A DNA stretch of 64,000 bases from the NCBI GenBank assembly GCA_934463115.1, contig CAKSIN010000010.1, forward strand, positions 17,973 to 81,972, written 5' to 3'. A program made the position numbers and the translations under genes. Below the pieces are notes generated by a model. That model made no database searches and was not told where the DNA came from. It saw only the letters and a list, made by a program, of their open reading frames with translations. Shown in pieces: positions 42,733-51,497 of this stretch (the first letter of the stretch is position 1; each line of letters opens with the position of its first letter). Source of the DNA: an uncultured Clostridia bacterium (GTDB lineage: Bacteria > Bacillota > Clostridia > UMGS1810).

Positions 42733-43014
42733 GTTTAGGCATGCGGGATTCGAATCCGGATGTGGTTTAAAAATGGAAATTTCGCATAATACTGCAGAAA
42801 AATCTGCGAATATACGGACTGTATTATTCTTAAATTTTCTTTGTCTTATTTCAAAATTTCCTATTTTTAAACTCTGCGACCTTACGTTTAGAAAAATTTA
42901 TTGGATTTTCAATGCGGAGGACGCAGACAGGCTGTCGCCTTTCAAGGACGACAAATTGAAAAGACTTCAATTTTTCAAACGTAAGGCATATTGGGTTCGA
43001 CTCCTGCATGCCTA
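42733..43014 (+). repeat. Structured intergenic element E2 (candidate ncRNA/repeat, copy 2)
   Basis: No gene lies in this 350-nt convergent gap. The ends are 21-nt imperfect inverted repeats (42737-42757 and 42993-43013, 18/21 complementary) of the type AGGCATGC..TTCGAATCC, like tRNA T-arm/acceptor sequence. Inside are a domain-1 stem (42765-42782 with 42854-42872) holding a GCAGA-AAAA-TCTGC hairpin, and a domain-2 stem (42880-42898 with 42969-42986). Domain 2 encloses TTTTCAAT/ATTGAAAA, facing GAGGACGC and AAGGACGA strands, and AGGC-TGTC-GCCT. The core matches E1 (8239-8524); the stems differ in sequence but pair in the same places. Confidence 0.72.
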
Positions 43015-43016
43015 CG

Positions 43017-44684
43017 TTATTTATCATTTATTACGCCGAGTCCCGCGCATGAGATGATATCTTTTCCGAAATCGCCCTGCATAAGTTTTACAAATTCTTC
43101 TGTTTTCGGATTCGGTTCGTCGCGTATCACTGCATAATAATTTGTGGTGTATGGGTATTTTCCGCTGCCGATGCTTTCGTCACTCGGTGCAATACCGTCT
43201 ATGGAGAGGAGTTTCAAATCTACATCGCCGAGCACCTGCGGCACTGTCTGATAGTAATAGTACAGGCTGTAACCGATTGCCTTGGAGTCGGTGTGCGTTG
43301 CGTCGTATGATTCAACATCGGTCAGAATGCTCGCCATTATATACGATGTTCTTTCCTTTGAAATTTCATCGCTTATTGATTTTCCGTCCAAGATGAATTT
43401 TTCCATTTGCGCATGGCTTCCGCTGTCGTTGTTTCTGCAATATGCGGCAAGCGCCACATCATCACCGCCAAGCTCTTTCCAGTTTTTAATGCCGTTTTCG
43501 GTGTATATTTTTTGTATCTGTTCGGTTGTAATGTTATTAACCTTGTTGTCCTTTCCGACAAAGAATACAAGCGCCTCGTTGGCTATCGGGATAAATTTCA
43601 GTTTTACATTCTTTTCATCGGCATATTTTGTAATTTCTTCGCTCGGATCGGGGACAAATATAACGTCGGCTTTTCCGTCAATCAGATTTTTGTACGAATT
43701 TGAAGTTTTCGAATGTGCCTTTGGCATAGTTTCAAGGTTGTGAGCATTTTTGTAATACACATCATAGATATTCTGTGTGATTGCATAGGTTGAGGTTGAG
43801 CCGTCGAGCCGCGGAATATCAACATTCGGAGCGTCGGAGCGCAGTATTGCCGGAGCATTATTTGCAAAGAAATCGCGTATTATGTAATACATATACGTTG
43901 CACATTCGTCTCTCGTAAGTCCGTTTTGCGGTGCAAAGCAATAGTATTCTATAAATTCCTCGCCGGTATCTTCGGAATCCTCGTAATCCTCTATGAGCAT
44001 ATACCCGTTGGCTTTCATAGCCGCGTAGGATTCTTTTGCATAATCGGACACAAGGTCGCTGTCCGTATAGTGTTCAAAATCAAATGCGCCCTCGTTTTTT
44101 ATATATCCCATATCGCTAAGCATGCGGCACATCATGGATATAAACTGTTCGCGCGTCACAGCGTTATTCGGGTTAAACAAACGGTCTTTTTTAAACACAC
44201 CGCGTTCGCAAAGTGCGTTTACATATGGGGTAAACCAACTGTCTGACGGCGTATCTTCGAAATATGTCACTCCGTCTTTAGGCTCAACCGAAAAGAGTCT
44301 TGAAAACACGGCTGCCGCTTCGGCGCGTGTCAACACCCGATTGGGGGCAAATGTTCCGTCACCGTTTCCGACCATTATTTTTCTGGCGCTCATTTCTGCG
44401 GCAAACATGCCTTCGTATTCCGGGATGTCGGTAAAATCTGTTGTTGTAACCTTAAGCGGGATGATTTTTTCCGTATTCGGCGCATAGGCATAGACCTCGC
44501 CGTCATACAGCGTGCCGGAAAAAGGAATTATCTCGCCTGTCAGCGAATCACTTGCAACCGTACAGATGTTGCCGCTGTAGTCGTTGTCATCGTCCGTATC
44601 GCAGTATAAGACATCCGATGACGCAAATGCATTTGCCGAAATGCTAAGCAGTATCGCGGCAGTTAAAATGGTTTTTTTGAACAT
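43017..44684 (-). CDS. SLH-domain surface protein with PstS-like substrate-binding domain
   Basis: 555 aa. A signal peptide (MFKKTILTAAILLSISANAF, then AS) is followed by a short domain and three S-layer-homology repeats: SARKIMVGNGDGTFAPNRVLT near residue 100, ALCERGVFKKDRLFNPNNAVT near residue 160, and a weaker third near residue 245. The C-terminal 270 residues resemble a periplasmic phosphate-binding protein (PRLDGSTSTYAITQNIYDVY; GYSLYYYYQ; YPYTTNYYAVI). ATG 44684 has GGAGGG 6 nt upstream. It would bind ligand at the cell wall; the ligand is inferred. Confidence 0.85.
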   Translation of the reverse strand: MFKKTILTAAILLSISANAFASSDVLYCDTDDDNDYSGNICTVASDSLTGEIIPFSGTLYDGEVYAYAPNTEKIIPLKVTTTDFTDIPEYEGMFAAEMSARKIMVGNGDGTFAPNRVLTRAEAAAVFSRLFSVEPKDGVTYFEDTPSDSWFTPYVNALCERGVFKKDRLFNPNNAVTREQFISMMCRMLSDMGYIKNEGAFDFEHYTDSDLVSDYAKESYAAMKANGYMLIEDYEDSEDTGEEFIEYYCFAPQNGLTRDECATYMYYIIRDFFANNAPAILRSDAPNVDIPRLDGSTSTYAITQNIYDVYYKNAHNLETMPKAHSKTSNSYKNLIDGKADVIFVPDPSEEITKYADEKNVKLKFIPIANEALVFFVGKDNKVNNITTEQIQKIYTENGIKNWKELGGDDVALAAYCRNNDSGSHAQMEKFILDGKSISDEISKERTSYIMASILTDVESYDATHTDSKAIGYSLYYYYQTVPQVLGDVDLKLLSIDGIAPSDESIGSGKYPYTTNYYAVIRDEPNPKTEEFVKLMQGDFGKDIISCAGLGVINDK

Positions 44685-44715
44685 TTGAATCCCTCCGTTT
44701 TTATTTGGTGTGTTC

Positions 44716-44744
44716 ATTGTATCATACGCAAACGGAGAAATCAA
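44716..44744 (-). promoter_or_regulatory. Promoter of SLH surface-protein gene
   Basis: On the minus strand TTGATT (44739-44744), 17-nt spacer, TACAAT (44716-44721). Confidence 0.7.
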
Positions 44745-44764
44745 TATCTGTAAAATAAATGTAA

Positions 44765-44797
44765 TTGAGCTGAAAAGAGAGAGTCTTTTCAGCTCAA
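44765..44797 (-). terminator. Terminator after pyruvate kinase
   Basis: TTGAGCTGAAAAGA / TCTTTTCAGCTCAA, a perfect 14-bp stem with a 5-nt loop, just past the pyk stop codon. Confidence 0.8.
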
Positions 44798-44801
44798 TTA
44801 T

Positions 44802-46211
44802 TTAAACAGTATAAACCCTCAGCGTATTTGTCGTTGCGCCGCCCGATTCCGATGAATTTCCGGTTACGGCAACCGTTTCACCTTTGCGCAGTTTCCCAAG
44901 ATTTTTAACTTCTTCAAGCGATTCAATAAATCTGTCCCCATTTTTTGTATTGCATAATACCGGCGTAACACCCCACGAAAGTGACAATTCGTGATAGACT
45001 TTTTCACTCTGTGTTATTGCGTACACCGGGCAAAACGGTCGCAGCCCCGATACTGAATACGCGGTATGCCCCGAACGCGTAACAGCCAGTATTGCCGACG
45101 CATTCAGGTCTACAGCCGTCATTATAACCGCATGACTTATCGCATCGGTAACGGATGTTCTCGCAAATTCAAAAGACGTAAAACGTTTTTTGTAGTTAAT
45201 TGATTTTTCGGTTGTTTCGGCTATCCTCGCCATTGTGCCGACACTTATTTGCGGGTATTTTCCGGCGGCGGTCTCACCGGAAAGCATAATTGCGCTTGTA
45301 CCGTCGTAAATGGCATTTGCAATATCGGAGACCTCGGCTCTTGTGGGGCGCGGATTTTCTATCATAGATTCAAGCATCTGAGTTGCCGTGATTGATATTT
45401 TGCCCTTTCCGAGGCACTGCTTGATAATCCGTTTTTGTATTTCCGGGAGCAGCTCAAATTCAATTTCCACTCCCATGTCACCGCGCGCTATCATTACGCC
45501 GTCCGATTCGTCTATTATTTCCGAAATATTTGACACACCTTCTTCATTTTCTATTTTTGATATAATGCGTACATTGGATTTCGGGCATTCGCTGCGTATA
45601 AATCTTCTCAAATCTTTAATATCATCCGCATTTCGCACAAACGACGCGGCAATGTAATCAATGTCATTTTCCAGTCCGAACCGTATATCTGACATGTCCG
45701 ATTCACTCATATACGGCATGCGAAGGTCTGTTTCGGGCAAATTAATGCTCTTTCGCCCGCTCAGATATCCGCCGTTTTTAATAACCACAGTGACTTTGCC
45801 GCTCTCGAATTTGATTACTTCCGATTCAATCAGGCCGTCTGCAAATAGTATTTTGTTGCCGACAGATACAGAATCGGGCAGATGCGGATAATTTACAAAA
45901 ACGCTGTATTCATTACCGCTGCACGGATTTGTGCATAGTTCAAACTGCTGACCGGGGCGCAGAAAAACTCTGCCTGATTCAAATGTTCCGATGCGAATTT
46001 CCGGTCCTTTTGTATCGAGCATAATTGAAATGGGTTTGTTAAGTGTTCTGCGCAGTTCCTTTATGCGGTCTATTCTCTTTTTGTGAATGTCGTGGTCGCC
46101 GTGCGAAAAATTCATCCGCGCAACATCCATTCCACATTCAATCATATCTTCAAGCACTCCGGCTTCATCTGTGGCCGGCCCGAGTGTGCAAACAATCTTG
46201 GTCTTTCGCAT
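44802..46211 (-). CDS. pyk: Pyruvate kinase
   Basis: 469 aa, the short form without the C-terminal PEP-utiliser domain. RKTKIVCTLGPATD begins the barrel; MDVARMNFSHGDHD, the KGPEIRIG loop, ISKIENEEGVSNISEIIDES and the cation/phosphate site MIARGDMGVEI follow. The pyk signature ITATQMLESMIENPRPTRAE is intact. ATG 46211 has GGAGG 7 nt upstream. It follows eno by 21 nt, so the last two steps of glycolysis are cotranscribed. Confidence 0.96.
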   Translation of the reverse strand: MRKTKIVCTLGPATDEAGVLEDMIECGMDVARMNFSHGDHDIHKKRIDRIKELRRTLNKPISIMLDTKGPEIRIGTFESGRVFLRPGQQFELCTNPCSGNEYSVFVNYPHLPDSVSVGNKILFADGLIESEVIKFESGKVTVVIKNGGYLSGRKSINLPETDLRMPYMSESDMSDIRFGLENDIDYIAASFVRNADDIKDLRRFIRSECPKSNVRIISKIENEEGVSNISEIIDESDGVMIARGDMGVEIEFELLPEIQKRIIKQCLGKGKISITATQMLESMIENPRPTRAEVSDIANAIYDGTSAIMLSGETAAGKYPQISVGTMARIAETTEKSINYKKRFTSFEFARTSVTDAISHAVIMTAVDLNASAILAVTRSGHTAYSVSGLRPFCPVYAITQSEKVYHELSLSWGVTPVLCNTKNGDRFIESLEEVKNLGKLRKGETVAVTGNSSESGGATTNTLRVYTV

Positions 46212-46232
46212 AAACACACCTCCGTGACAATG

Positions 46233-47537
46233 TCATATTGCGTTATCGGAAAGATTAAAAAATGCTTTCATTCCCGGATAAGCCGATATATCGGACAATT
46301 CCTCGGATATGCGCAGCAGTCTGTTGTACTTGCATGTCCTGTCTGTTCTTGACGGCGCACCGGTTTTTATCTGACCGGCATTTACCGCAACGGCAATGTC
46401 GGCTATTGTGGTATCTTCTGTTTCGCCGCTCCTGTGCGACACAATTGCCGTATAACCGGCTCTGTTCGCGGTTTGTATTGCTTCGAGGGTTTGTGTGAGC
46501 GTGCCTATTTGGTTAACTTTAATTAAAATTGCGTTTGCAGCTTTTCTGCGTATCCCTTCGCTTAACCTTTCTGCATTTGTTACAAACAGGTCATCTCCCA
46601 CAAGCTGAACCTTGTCACCGAGTTCCTTTGTGAGAATCTGCCATGATTCCCAGTCGTTTTCTCCCACACCGTCCTCTATGGATATTACGGGGTATCTGTC
46701 GCATATATTTTTCCAGTAATTAACGAGTTCACTTCCGCTCATTACAATACCCGATTTCGGGAGTTTGTATCCTCCGCCGTCGATCTCCCATTCCGATGCT
46801 GCGGCATCTATTGCGATTTTAAAGTCCGATGTAGTGTTGTAGCCGGCGGCATTTATTGCGTCGCATATAATATCCAATGCGTCCTCATCTTTTTCCAGCG
46901 ACGGTGCAAATCCGCCTTCATCTCCGACAGCGGTTGCAAGGCCTTTGTCCTTTAAAAGCTTTTTGAGGCTGTGAAAAACTTCGGCACACCTTGTAAGTGC
47001 TTCTTTGAAGTTTGAAGCTCCTACAGGCATTATCATAAATTCCTGAATATCAATATTGTTCCCGGCATGCGCGCCGCCGTTTAAAATATTCATCATTGGA
47101 ACAGGAAGAATATGTGAATATGCGCCGCCGATATACTGATAAAGTCCTATGCCGAGCGCCTTTGCGGCAGCGTGAGCACATGCAAGCGAGACACCGAGAA
47201 CGGCATTTGCTCCGAGATTTGATTTGTTCGGTGTGCCGTCCAGCCTGCACAGCACATCGTCTATCATTACCTGATCCAAAACGTTCATTCCCACTATTTT
47301 TTCGGAAATAATTTCGTTTATGTTCTGTACGGCGCGTGTAACACCCATACCGTTAAACCGCTGTTCGCCGTCACGCAGTTCCACAGCTTCATACATACCG
47401 GTGGAGGCTCCCGACGGCACGGCAGCCCTGCCGACATATCCGCCCTCGGCAATGACCTCGGCTTCCACGGTGGGATTTCCGCGCGAATCGATTATCTCTC
47501 TTGCAAAAACGTCTACAATTTCAATAAACTGTTTCAT
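46233..47537 (-). CDS. eno: Enolase
   Basis: 434 aa, standard length. AREIIDSRGNPTVEAEV at the N terminus, SGASTGMYEAVELRDGE, the catalytic Glu region AVGDEGGFAPSL near residue 206, the metal ligands SIEDGVGENDWE and QLVGDDLFVTN, and the Lys in ILIKVNQIGTLTQTL are all present. ATG 47537 (MKQFIEIVDV) is used; the longer frame upstream runs through the terminator. Confidence 0.97.
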   Translation of the reverse strand: MKQFIEIVDVFAREIIDSRGNPTVEAEVIAEGGYVGRAAVPSGASTGMYEAVELRDGEQRFNGMGVTRAVQNINEIISEKIVGMNVLDQVMIDDVLCRLDGTPNKSNLGANAVLGVSLACAHAAAKALGIGLYQYIGGAYSHILPVPMMNILNGGAHAGNNIDIQEFMIMPVGASNFKEALTRCAEVFHSLKKLLKDKGLATAVGDEGGFAPSLEKDEDALDIICDAINAAGYNTTSDFKIAIDAAASEWEIDGGGYKLPKSGIVMSGSELVNYWKNICDRYPVISIEDGVGENDWESWQILTKELGDKVQLVGDDLFVTNAERLSEGIRRKAANAILIKVNQIGTLTQTLEAIQTANRAGYTAIVSHRSGETEDTTIADIAVAVNAGQIKTGAPSRTDRTCKYNRLLRISEELSDISAYPGMKAFFNLSDNAI

Positions 47538-47556
47538 ATCTGTGCACAATCCTTTC

Positions 47557-47598
47557 AAAAAAAATACATACACCGCCTTTTGGCAGTATATGTATTTT
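47557..47598 (-). terminator. Terminator between dtd and eno
   Basis: On the minus strand AAAATACATA..GCC / GGC..TATGTATTTT around an AAAA loop, followed by T8. It separates dtd from eno, or acts as a read-through attenuator for eno. Confidence 0.75.
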
Positions 47599-47619
47599 AT
47601 CACCGTAATGAATTTATAT

Positions 47620-48078
47620 TCACTTTTTTACAATTTCATCGGAATCAAGCATAATTGTTACAGGACCGTCATTGAGTAACTCCACCTTCATATCCGCTCC
47701 GAATGAGCCTGTCTGAACCGGTGCACCGCAAAGTTCTTGCGAAATGCGCACAAACTCATTATACATGTTTTCGGCACCGACAGGATTCATAGCGTTCGAA
47801 AACGACGGACGTCTGCCCTTTGCACAGCCTGCGTACAGTGTAAACTGACTCACAATCAGAAGTTCACCGTTTATATCACTCAGCGACAGATTCATCTTTT
47901 CGTCACTGTCCTCAAAAATGCGCAGTCCAATCATCTTTTCCGCCATGGGTTTGAGCATATGTATGTTGTCATCTGCGGCAAATCCGACAAATGCAAGGAT
48001 TCCCTGTCCGATATGCCCGATACATTTACCGTCGACCGAAACATCGGCTTTTTTTACACGCTGAATAAGTATTCTCAT
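47620..48078 (-). CDS. dtd: D-aminoacyl-tRNA deacylase
   Basis: 152 aa. It removes D-amino acids mischarged on tRNAs. MRILIQRVKKADVSVDG, LIVSQFTLYAGCAKGRRPSF (the SQxT active-site motif) and the C-terminal LLNDGPVTIMLDS (the GP cis-Pro motif, variant NDGPVT) mark the family. It overlaps the following membrane-protein gene by 4 nt. Confidence 0.95.
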   Translation of the reverse strand: MRILIQRVKKADVSVDGKCIGHIGQGILAFVGFAADDNIHMLKPMAEKMIGLRIFEDSDEKMNLSLSDINGELLIVSQFTLYAGCAKGRRPSFSNAMNPVGAENMYNEFVRISQELCGAPVQTGSFGADMKVELLNDGPVTIMLDSDEIVKK

Positions 48079-48512
48079 TTTCCTTTACCTGCCGCAAGTA
48101 TTGCATGCCAGATTACACTTACGAAAAAGAATATTGCCGTTACCGCACAAAGGACAATAAGTGTGTTTCTTGCCCAAAGATTGCCGACATTGAAGTTAAA
48201 GAAAATAATCGCCGGTACGTTAAACATAAATGTAAATCCAAATCCCATTATCATGAGATATATCACGTATTCCACAAAATATTTCTTTCTGCCGCGAACG
48301 GAGTGAAATGCCAGAAACGCAGCGGCAATCCAGCTTGCCGCACCGCCGATGCGTGATGTGTTTATTGCGGTGTTATTCAGCGCAGGGTTTTTGAGCCCCA
48401 TATATATGAGCATAATAACCACAAAGCTTATCATTGTGAGTGATGTTGTAAACAGCATGAGATTTGAATGCAGCTCACGCGATATATTTAGTTGTTTGTT
48501 TTTTCTGTTCAT
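48075..48512 (-). CDS. Four-helix membrane protein of unknown function
   Basis: 145 aa, not recognised. Hydrophobic segments at about residues 18-40, 52-70, 80-105 and 115-140. The N terminus is basic. It shares 4 nt with dtd and lies 37 nt after rsmE, so it belongs to the prmA-rsmE-dtd minus-strand operon. No motif to suggest a role. Confidence 0.7.
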   Translation of the reverse strand: MNRKNKQLNISRELHSNLMLFTTSLTMISFVVIMLIYMGLKNPALNNTAINTSRIGGAASWIAAAFLAFHSVRGRKKYFVEYVIYLMIMGFGFTFMFNVPAIIFFNFNVGNLWARNTLIVLCAVTAIFFFVSVIWHAILAAGKGK

Positions 48513-48549
48513 GTATCTTCCTCCAAAAATGGTTCAATCAAATCGTGCA

Positions 48550-49284
48550 TTACATATTGCCGAATTCGTACATCACTGCGGCAACAGTGGCTATCGGCGC
48601 TGTTTCACATCGTAGAATCCGCGCTCCGAGGGTTACGGTGTGTATTTCGGCTTCTCGCGCCGATTTGGCTTCGCTGTCGTCAAATCCGCCCTCCGGTCCG
48701 ATTATGATGTTGATGTCTTTCACGTTGTCAGCCGTTTGCAGTGCATGTTTAAGACCGGTTTTGTCCTCACATTCATACGGCATAATATTAAGCGCGCTTT
48801 CGTGCGAAATCGTGTTTACCATGCTGTCAAAATCAACCGGCCCGCAGATTTCCGGAACAATTCCTCTTTGACATTGCTTTGCCGCCTCAAGAGCTATTCG
48901 CTGCCAGCGTGCCAGCCGCGATGAAATATTTTTTGATTTTGCAATGCATCGTTTCATATTGACCGGAACAATTTTTACAGCACCCAGTTCAACACACTTT
49001 TGCACAATAAAATCCATTTTATCGCCCTTTGGAATGCCTTGGTACAGGGTGACATTTATGCTACTTTCGTTTATATTATCCGATTTGCCGGTTATTTCGG
49101 CAGTAATTTCCGATTTGCTTATTTCGGTTATGCGGCATTCAAAATCATGGCACGCACCGTCACACACGCATATTGTGTCGCCGATTCCGAGACGCAGCAC
49201 ACCCGATATGTGTTTGACATCGTCGCCGCAAATGTGAACCGAGTTTTCCGATATTTGCGCGGGATGTACAAAAAATCTATGCAT
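48550..49284 (-). CDS. rsmE: 16S rRNA (uracil(1498)-N3)-methyltransferase RsmE
   Basis: 244-aa SPOUT methyltransferase. MHRFFVHPAQI at the N terminus begins the PUA-like domain. The knot region has IIGPEGGFDDSEAKSAREAE and VTLGARILRCETAPIA with the conserved LGxRILRxETA motif. ATG 49284 is used because the upstream 24 codons do not match the family. The usual neighbour prmA lies just upstream. Confidence 0.95.
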   Translation of the reverse strand: MHRFFVHPAQISENSVHICGDDVKHISGVLRLGIGDTICVCDGACHDFECRITEISKSEITAEITGKSDNINESSINVTLYQGIPKGDKMDFIVQKCVELGAVKIVPVNMKRCIAKSKNISSRLARWQRIALEAAKQCQRGIVPEICGPVDFDSMVNTISHESALNIMPYECEDKTGLKHALQTADNVKDINIIIGPEGGFDDSEAKSAREAEIHTVTLGARILRCETAPIATVAAVMYEFGNM

Positions 49285-49384
49285 ATATCGATTATTCCTT
49301 TCAAAGCGAAAATCTATTCGCAAATATATTTGTATGCATTTTATTAAGTATACCATATTTTACCTGCATTATGCAAGTAGTTTT

Positions 49385-50356
49385 TTAAAATTTGCAAACT
49401 ATTGCTGCCCAGCCGCTTTCTTCGCATATGCGGAGTATCTGTATATTTTCCTTATTCATCGCATTTTTTACGTCCGCAAGGCGTTCGGCTATGATACCGG
49501 AGCATACAAAAGTCCCGCCCTTTGCAATGAGCTTTTTCACTGTCGGAAGAAGCGAAATAATAACATCGGCTACAATATTTGCCACTATTATGTCATAACC
49601 GCCGCCGCGCTGCAGCTTGTCAAACAGCGGTTTGTCGTTTGTAATATCACCCGAGTATACATTGTAGCGTGATTTGTCAATGCCGTTCATTTCGGCATTT
49701 TCATACGCAACATGAATGCAGTTTTCGTCAATATCAACGGCTGATGCGGATTTTGCTCCGAGCATAAGCGATATTATCGAAAGTATTCCGCTGCCGCATC
49801 CGGCATCGAGGAGAGTTGTTTCGGGTGTAACGATTTTTTCGAGCTCGACTATGCACATACGTGTGCTGGCATGGGTTCCCGTGCCGAATGTCATTCCGGG
49901 ATTTACCGTAAATACAATTCTGCCGTCGTCGTTGTCACATTTGCACCACTGCGGACAGATAAGAATTTTGTCTCCGATTTTTGTCGGTTTAAAATATTTT
50001 TTCCAATTATTTGCCCAATCTTCCTCGTTGAGTCCGACGCAGGATATTTGTAATTTTCCAAGGTCAATATCCGCAGCATTTGATTTCAGTTCAAGCATTT
50101 TTTGCTCGGCACTTTTGATTACATCTGCCGCATCGGGAGTATTCGGAATGTAAAATATAACTTTTGTCTCACCACGTTTTGATTCGGCAAGTTCTTCATC
50201 CACGTAATCCCAATATTTTTTGTTGTTTTCCAGAAAATCCTCAAACTCCGCCTTGTCCTCTATTTCAAATCCGTCTATACCGATATCGCGCAGCGAGTCG
50301 CACACCAAATCAATTGCACCGCTTGCGGTACAGACCGTTACCTTGAGCCAATCCAT
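49385..50356 (-). CDS. prmA: Ribosomal protein L11 methyltransferase PrmA
   Basis: 323 aa. An N-terminal substrate-binding domain (MDWLKVTVCTASGAIDLV; then acidic helices) precedes a Rossmann domain. FGTGTHASTRMCIVELEK near residue 163, LLDAGCGSGILSIISLMLGA near residue 185 and DIIVANIVADVIISLLP near residue 245 are the family motifs. ATG 50356 has AAGGG upstream. First gene of the minus-strand operon. Confidence 0.95.
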   Translation of the reverse strand: MDWLKVTVCTASGAIDLVCDSLRDIGIDGFEIEDKAEFEDFLENNKKYWDYVDEELAESKRGETKVIFYIPNTPDAADVIKSAEQKMLELKSNAADIDLGKLQISCVGLNEEDWANNWKKYFKPTKIGDKILICPQWCKCDNDDGRIVFTVNPGMTFGTGTHASTRMCIVELEKIVTPETTLLDAGCGSGILSIISLMLGAKSASAVDIDENCIHVAYENAEMNGIDKSRYNVYSGDITNDKPLFDKLQRGGGYDIIVANIVADVIISLLPTVKKLIAKGGTFVCSGIIAERLADVKNAMNKENIQILRICEESGWAAIVCKF

Positions 50357-50656
50357 GTTTTCTTTTCCCTTCACCATAATTTTACATATACCATTATACT
50401 ATTTTTTCAGATGAATTACAAGTAATTTAACAATTTGTTTATTAAAATAATGTAATAAAAACTCATGCACTTTTTTATTAAATATGCATAATTGACATAC
50501 AAAAAATATAAGTAAATTATTTACAAAAATTCATATTGTTTACATAATATTTTACAAAATTATAAATTTCTATTTACAAAATATTACAATTTGTGGTATA
50601 CTACCGTGTAGTTTTTGATAACGAAATTTAATGATTTGTACGGGAAGGTGCAGTAT
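50357..50656. other. AT-rich divergent intergenic region with reiterated TTTACA
   Basis: No gene is visible in these 300 nt. TTTACA occurs at 50520, 50539, 50551 and 50573, plus ATTACA at 50584, all in one orientation toward proC. TTTACA (50573-50578), 18 nt, TATACT (50597-50602) is the likely proC promoter. The other copies may be regulator half-sites or chance in AT-rich DNA. Confidence 0.45.
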
Positions 50657-51448
50657 ATGGCAAATAACATCGGAATAGTCGGAGTCGGAAACATGGGAAA
50701 AAGCATTGTTTCGGGAATTGTACAGTCAAAATTTGTCTCGGAAGAGCATATATATGTATGCGGTCATACAATACCGCAAGATATAGAAAAATGTAACATT
50801 AATGTAACAACTTTGTCGGAGCTGGTTGAGAAATCGGATTACATAATATTGTGTATAAAACCAAATGGTTTTGATTCTCTTTCGCGTGAGATAAGAAATA
50901 TCGGCGGATTCGAGAACAAAGTGTTCGTTTCGATAGCGGCAGGAATCAGACTTGACACATTGCAGAAAATGTTTCCGGCGGCAAGAGTTATAAGGGCGAT
51001 GCCCAATCTTGCGCTTATGTCCGGCGCAGGAATGACTACGGTATGCTGCATGGATAATATTGCAAAGCAGGATATTGAATTTGTTTCGGACATGTTTTCG
51101 TGCAGCGGAAAATGCATGCTTGTTCCGGAAAAACTTATGGATGCCTGCACGGCGATAAGCGGAAGTGGACCGGCGTACGTCTTTATGTTTATCGAGGCGC
51201 TTGCCGACGCAGCCGTTAAGCACGGAATTAAACGCAGCGACGCTTATATTCTTGCATCTCAGACTGTACTCGGCAGTGCAAAAATGCAGCTTGATACGTC
51301 TGTGCACCCCGCTGTGCTGAAAGATATGGTATGCTCTCCCGGAGGAACGACCATTGAGGCTGTTTGTGCGCTTGAAAATTCCGGACTGCGCTCCGCGGTT
51401 ATAAATGCAGTGGATGCCTGTGCGGAAAAATCGCGCAATATGATGTAA
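50657..51448 (+). CDS. proC: Pyrroline-5-carboxylate reductase
   Basis: 263 aa. It makes proline from pyrroline-5-carboxylate with NAD(P)H. The Rossmann motif GIVGVGNMGKSIVSGI is at the N terminus. The signature AISGSGPAYVFMFIEALADAAVKHG near residue 170 and CSPGGTTIEAVCALE near residue 230 are intact. ATG 50657 has GGAAGGTG 7 nt upstream. Confidence 0.95.
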   Translation: MANNIGIVGVGNMGKSIVSGIVQSKFVSEEHIYVCGHTIPQDIEKCNINVTTLSELVEKSDYIILCIKPNGFDSLSREIRNIGGFENKVFVSIAAGIRLDTLQKMFPAARVIRAMPNLALMSGAGMTTVCCMDNIAKQDIEFVSDMFSCSGKCMLVPEKLMDACTAISGSGPAYVFMFIEALADAAVKHGIKRSDAYILASQTVLGSAKMQLDTSVHPAVLKDMVCSPGGTTIEAVCALENSGLRSAVINAVDACAEKSRNMM

Positions 51449-51497
51449 TATATCGGTGTATTCTCTCATAATTATTGATATGAGGGAGTTGTTACGC

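Noticed and set aside
42737..42757. T-arm-like sequence as a possible tRNA gene
   Set aside because: No D arm, anticodon arm or matching acceptor in tRNA spacing; it is part of an inverted repeat.
42722..43057. 111-codon open frame inside E2
   Set aside because: It starts in a terminator hairpin, spans both inverted repeats and enters the SLH gene on the other strand; the RNA-like structure explains the region better.
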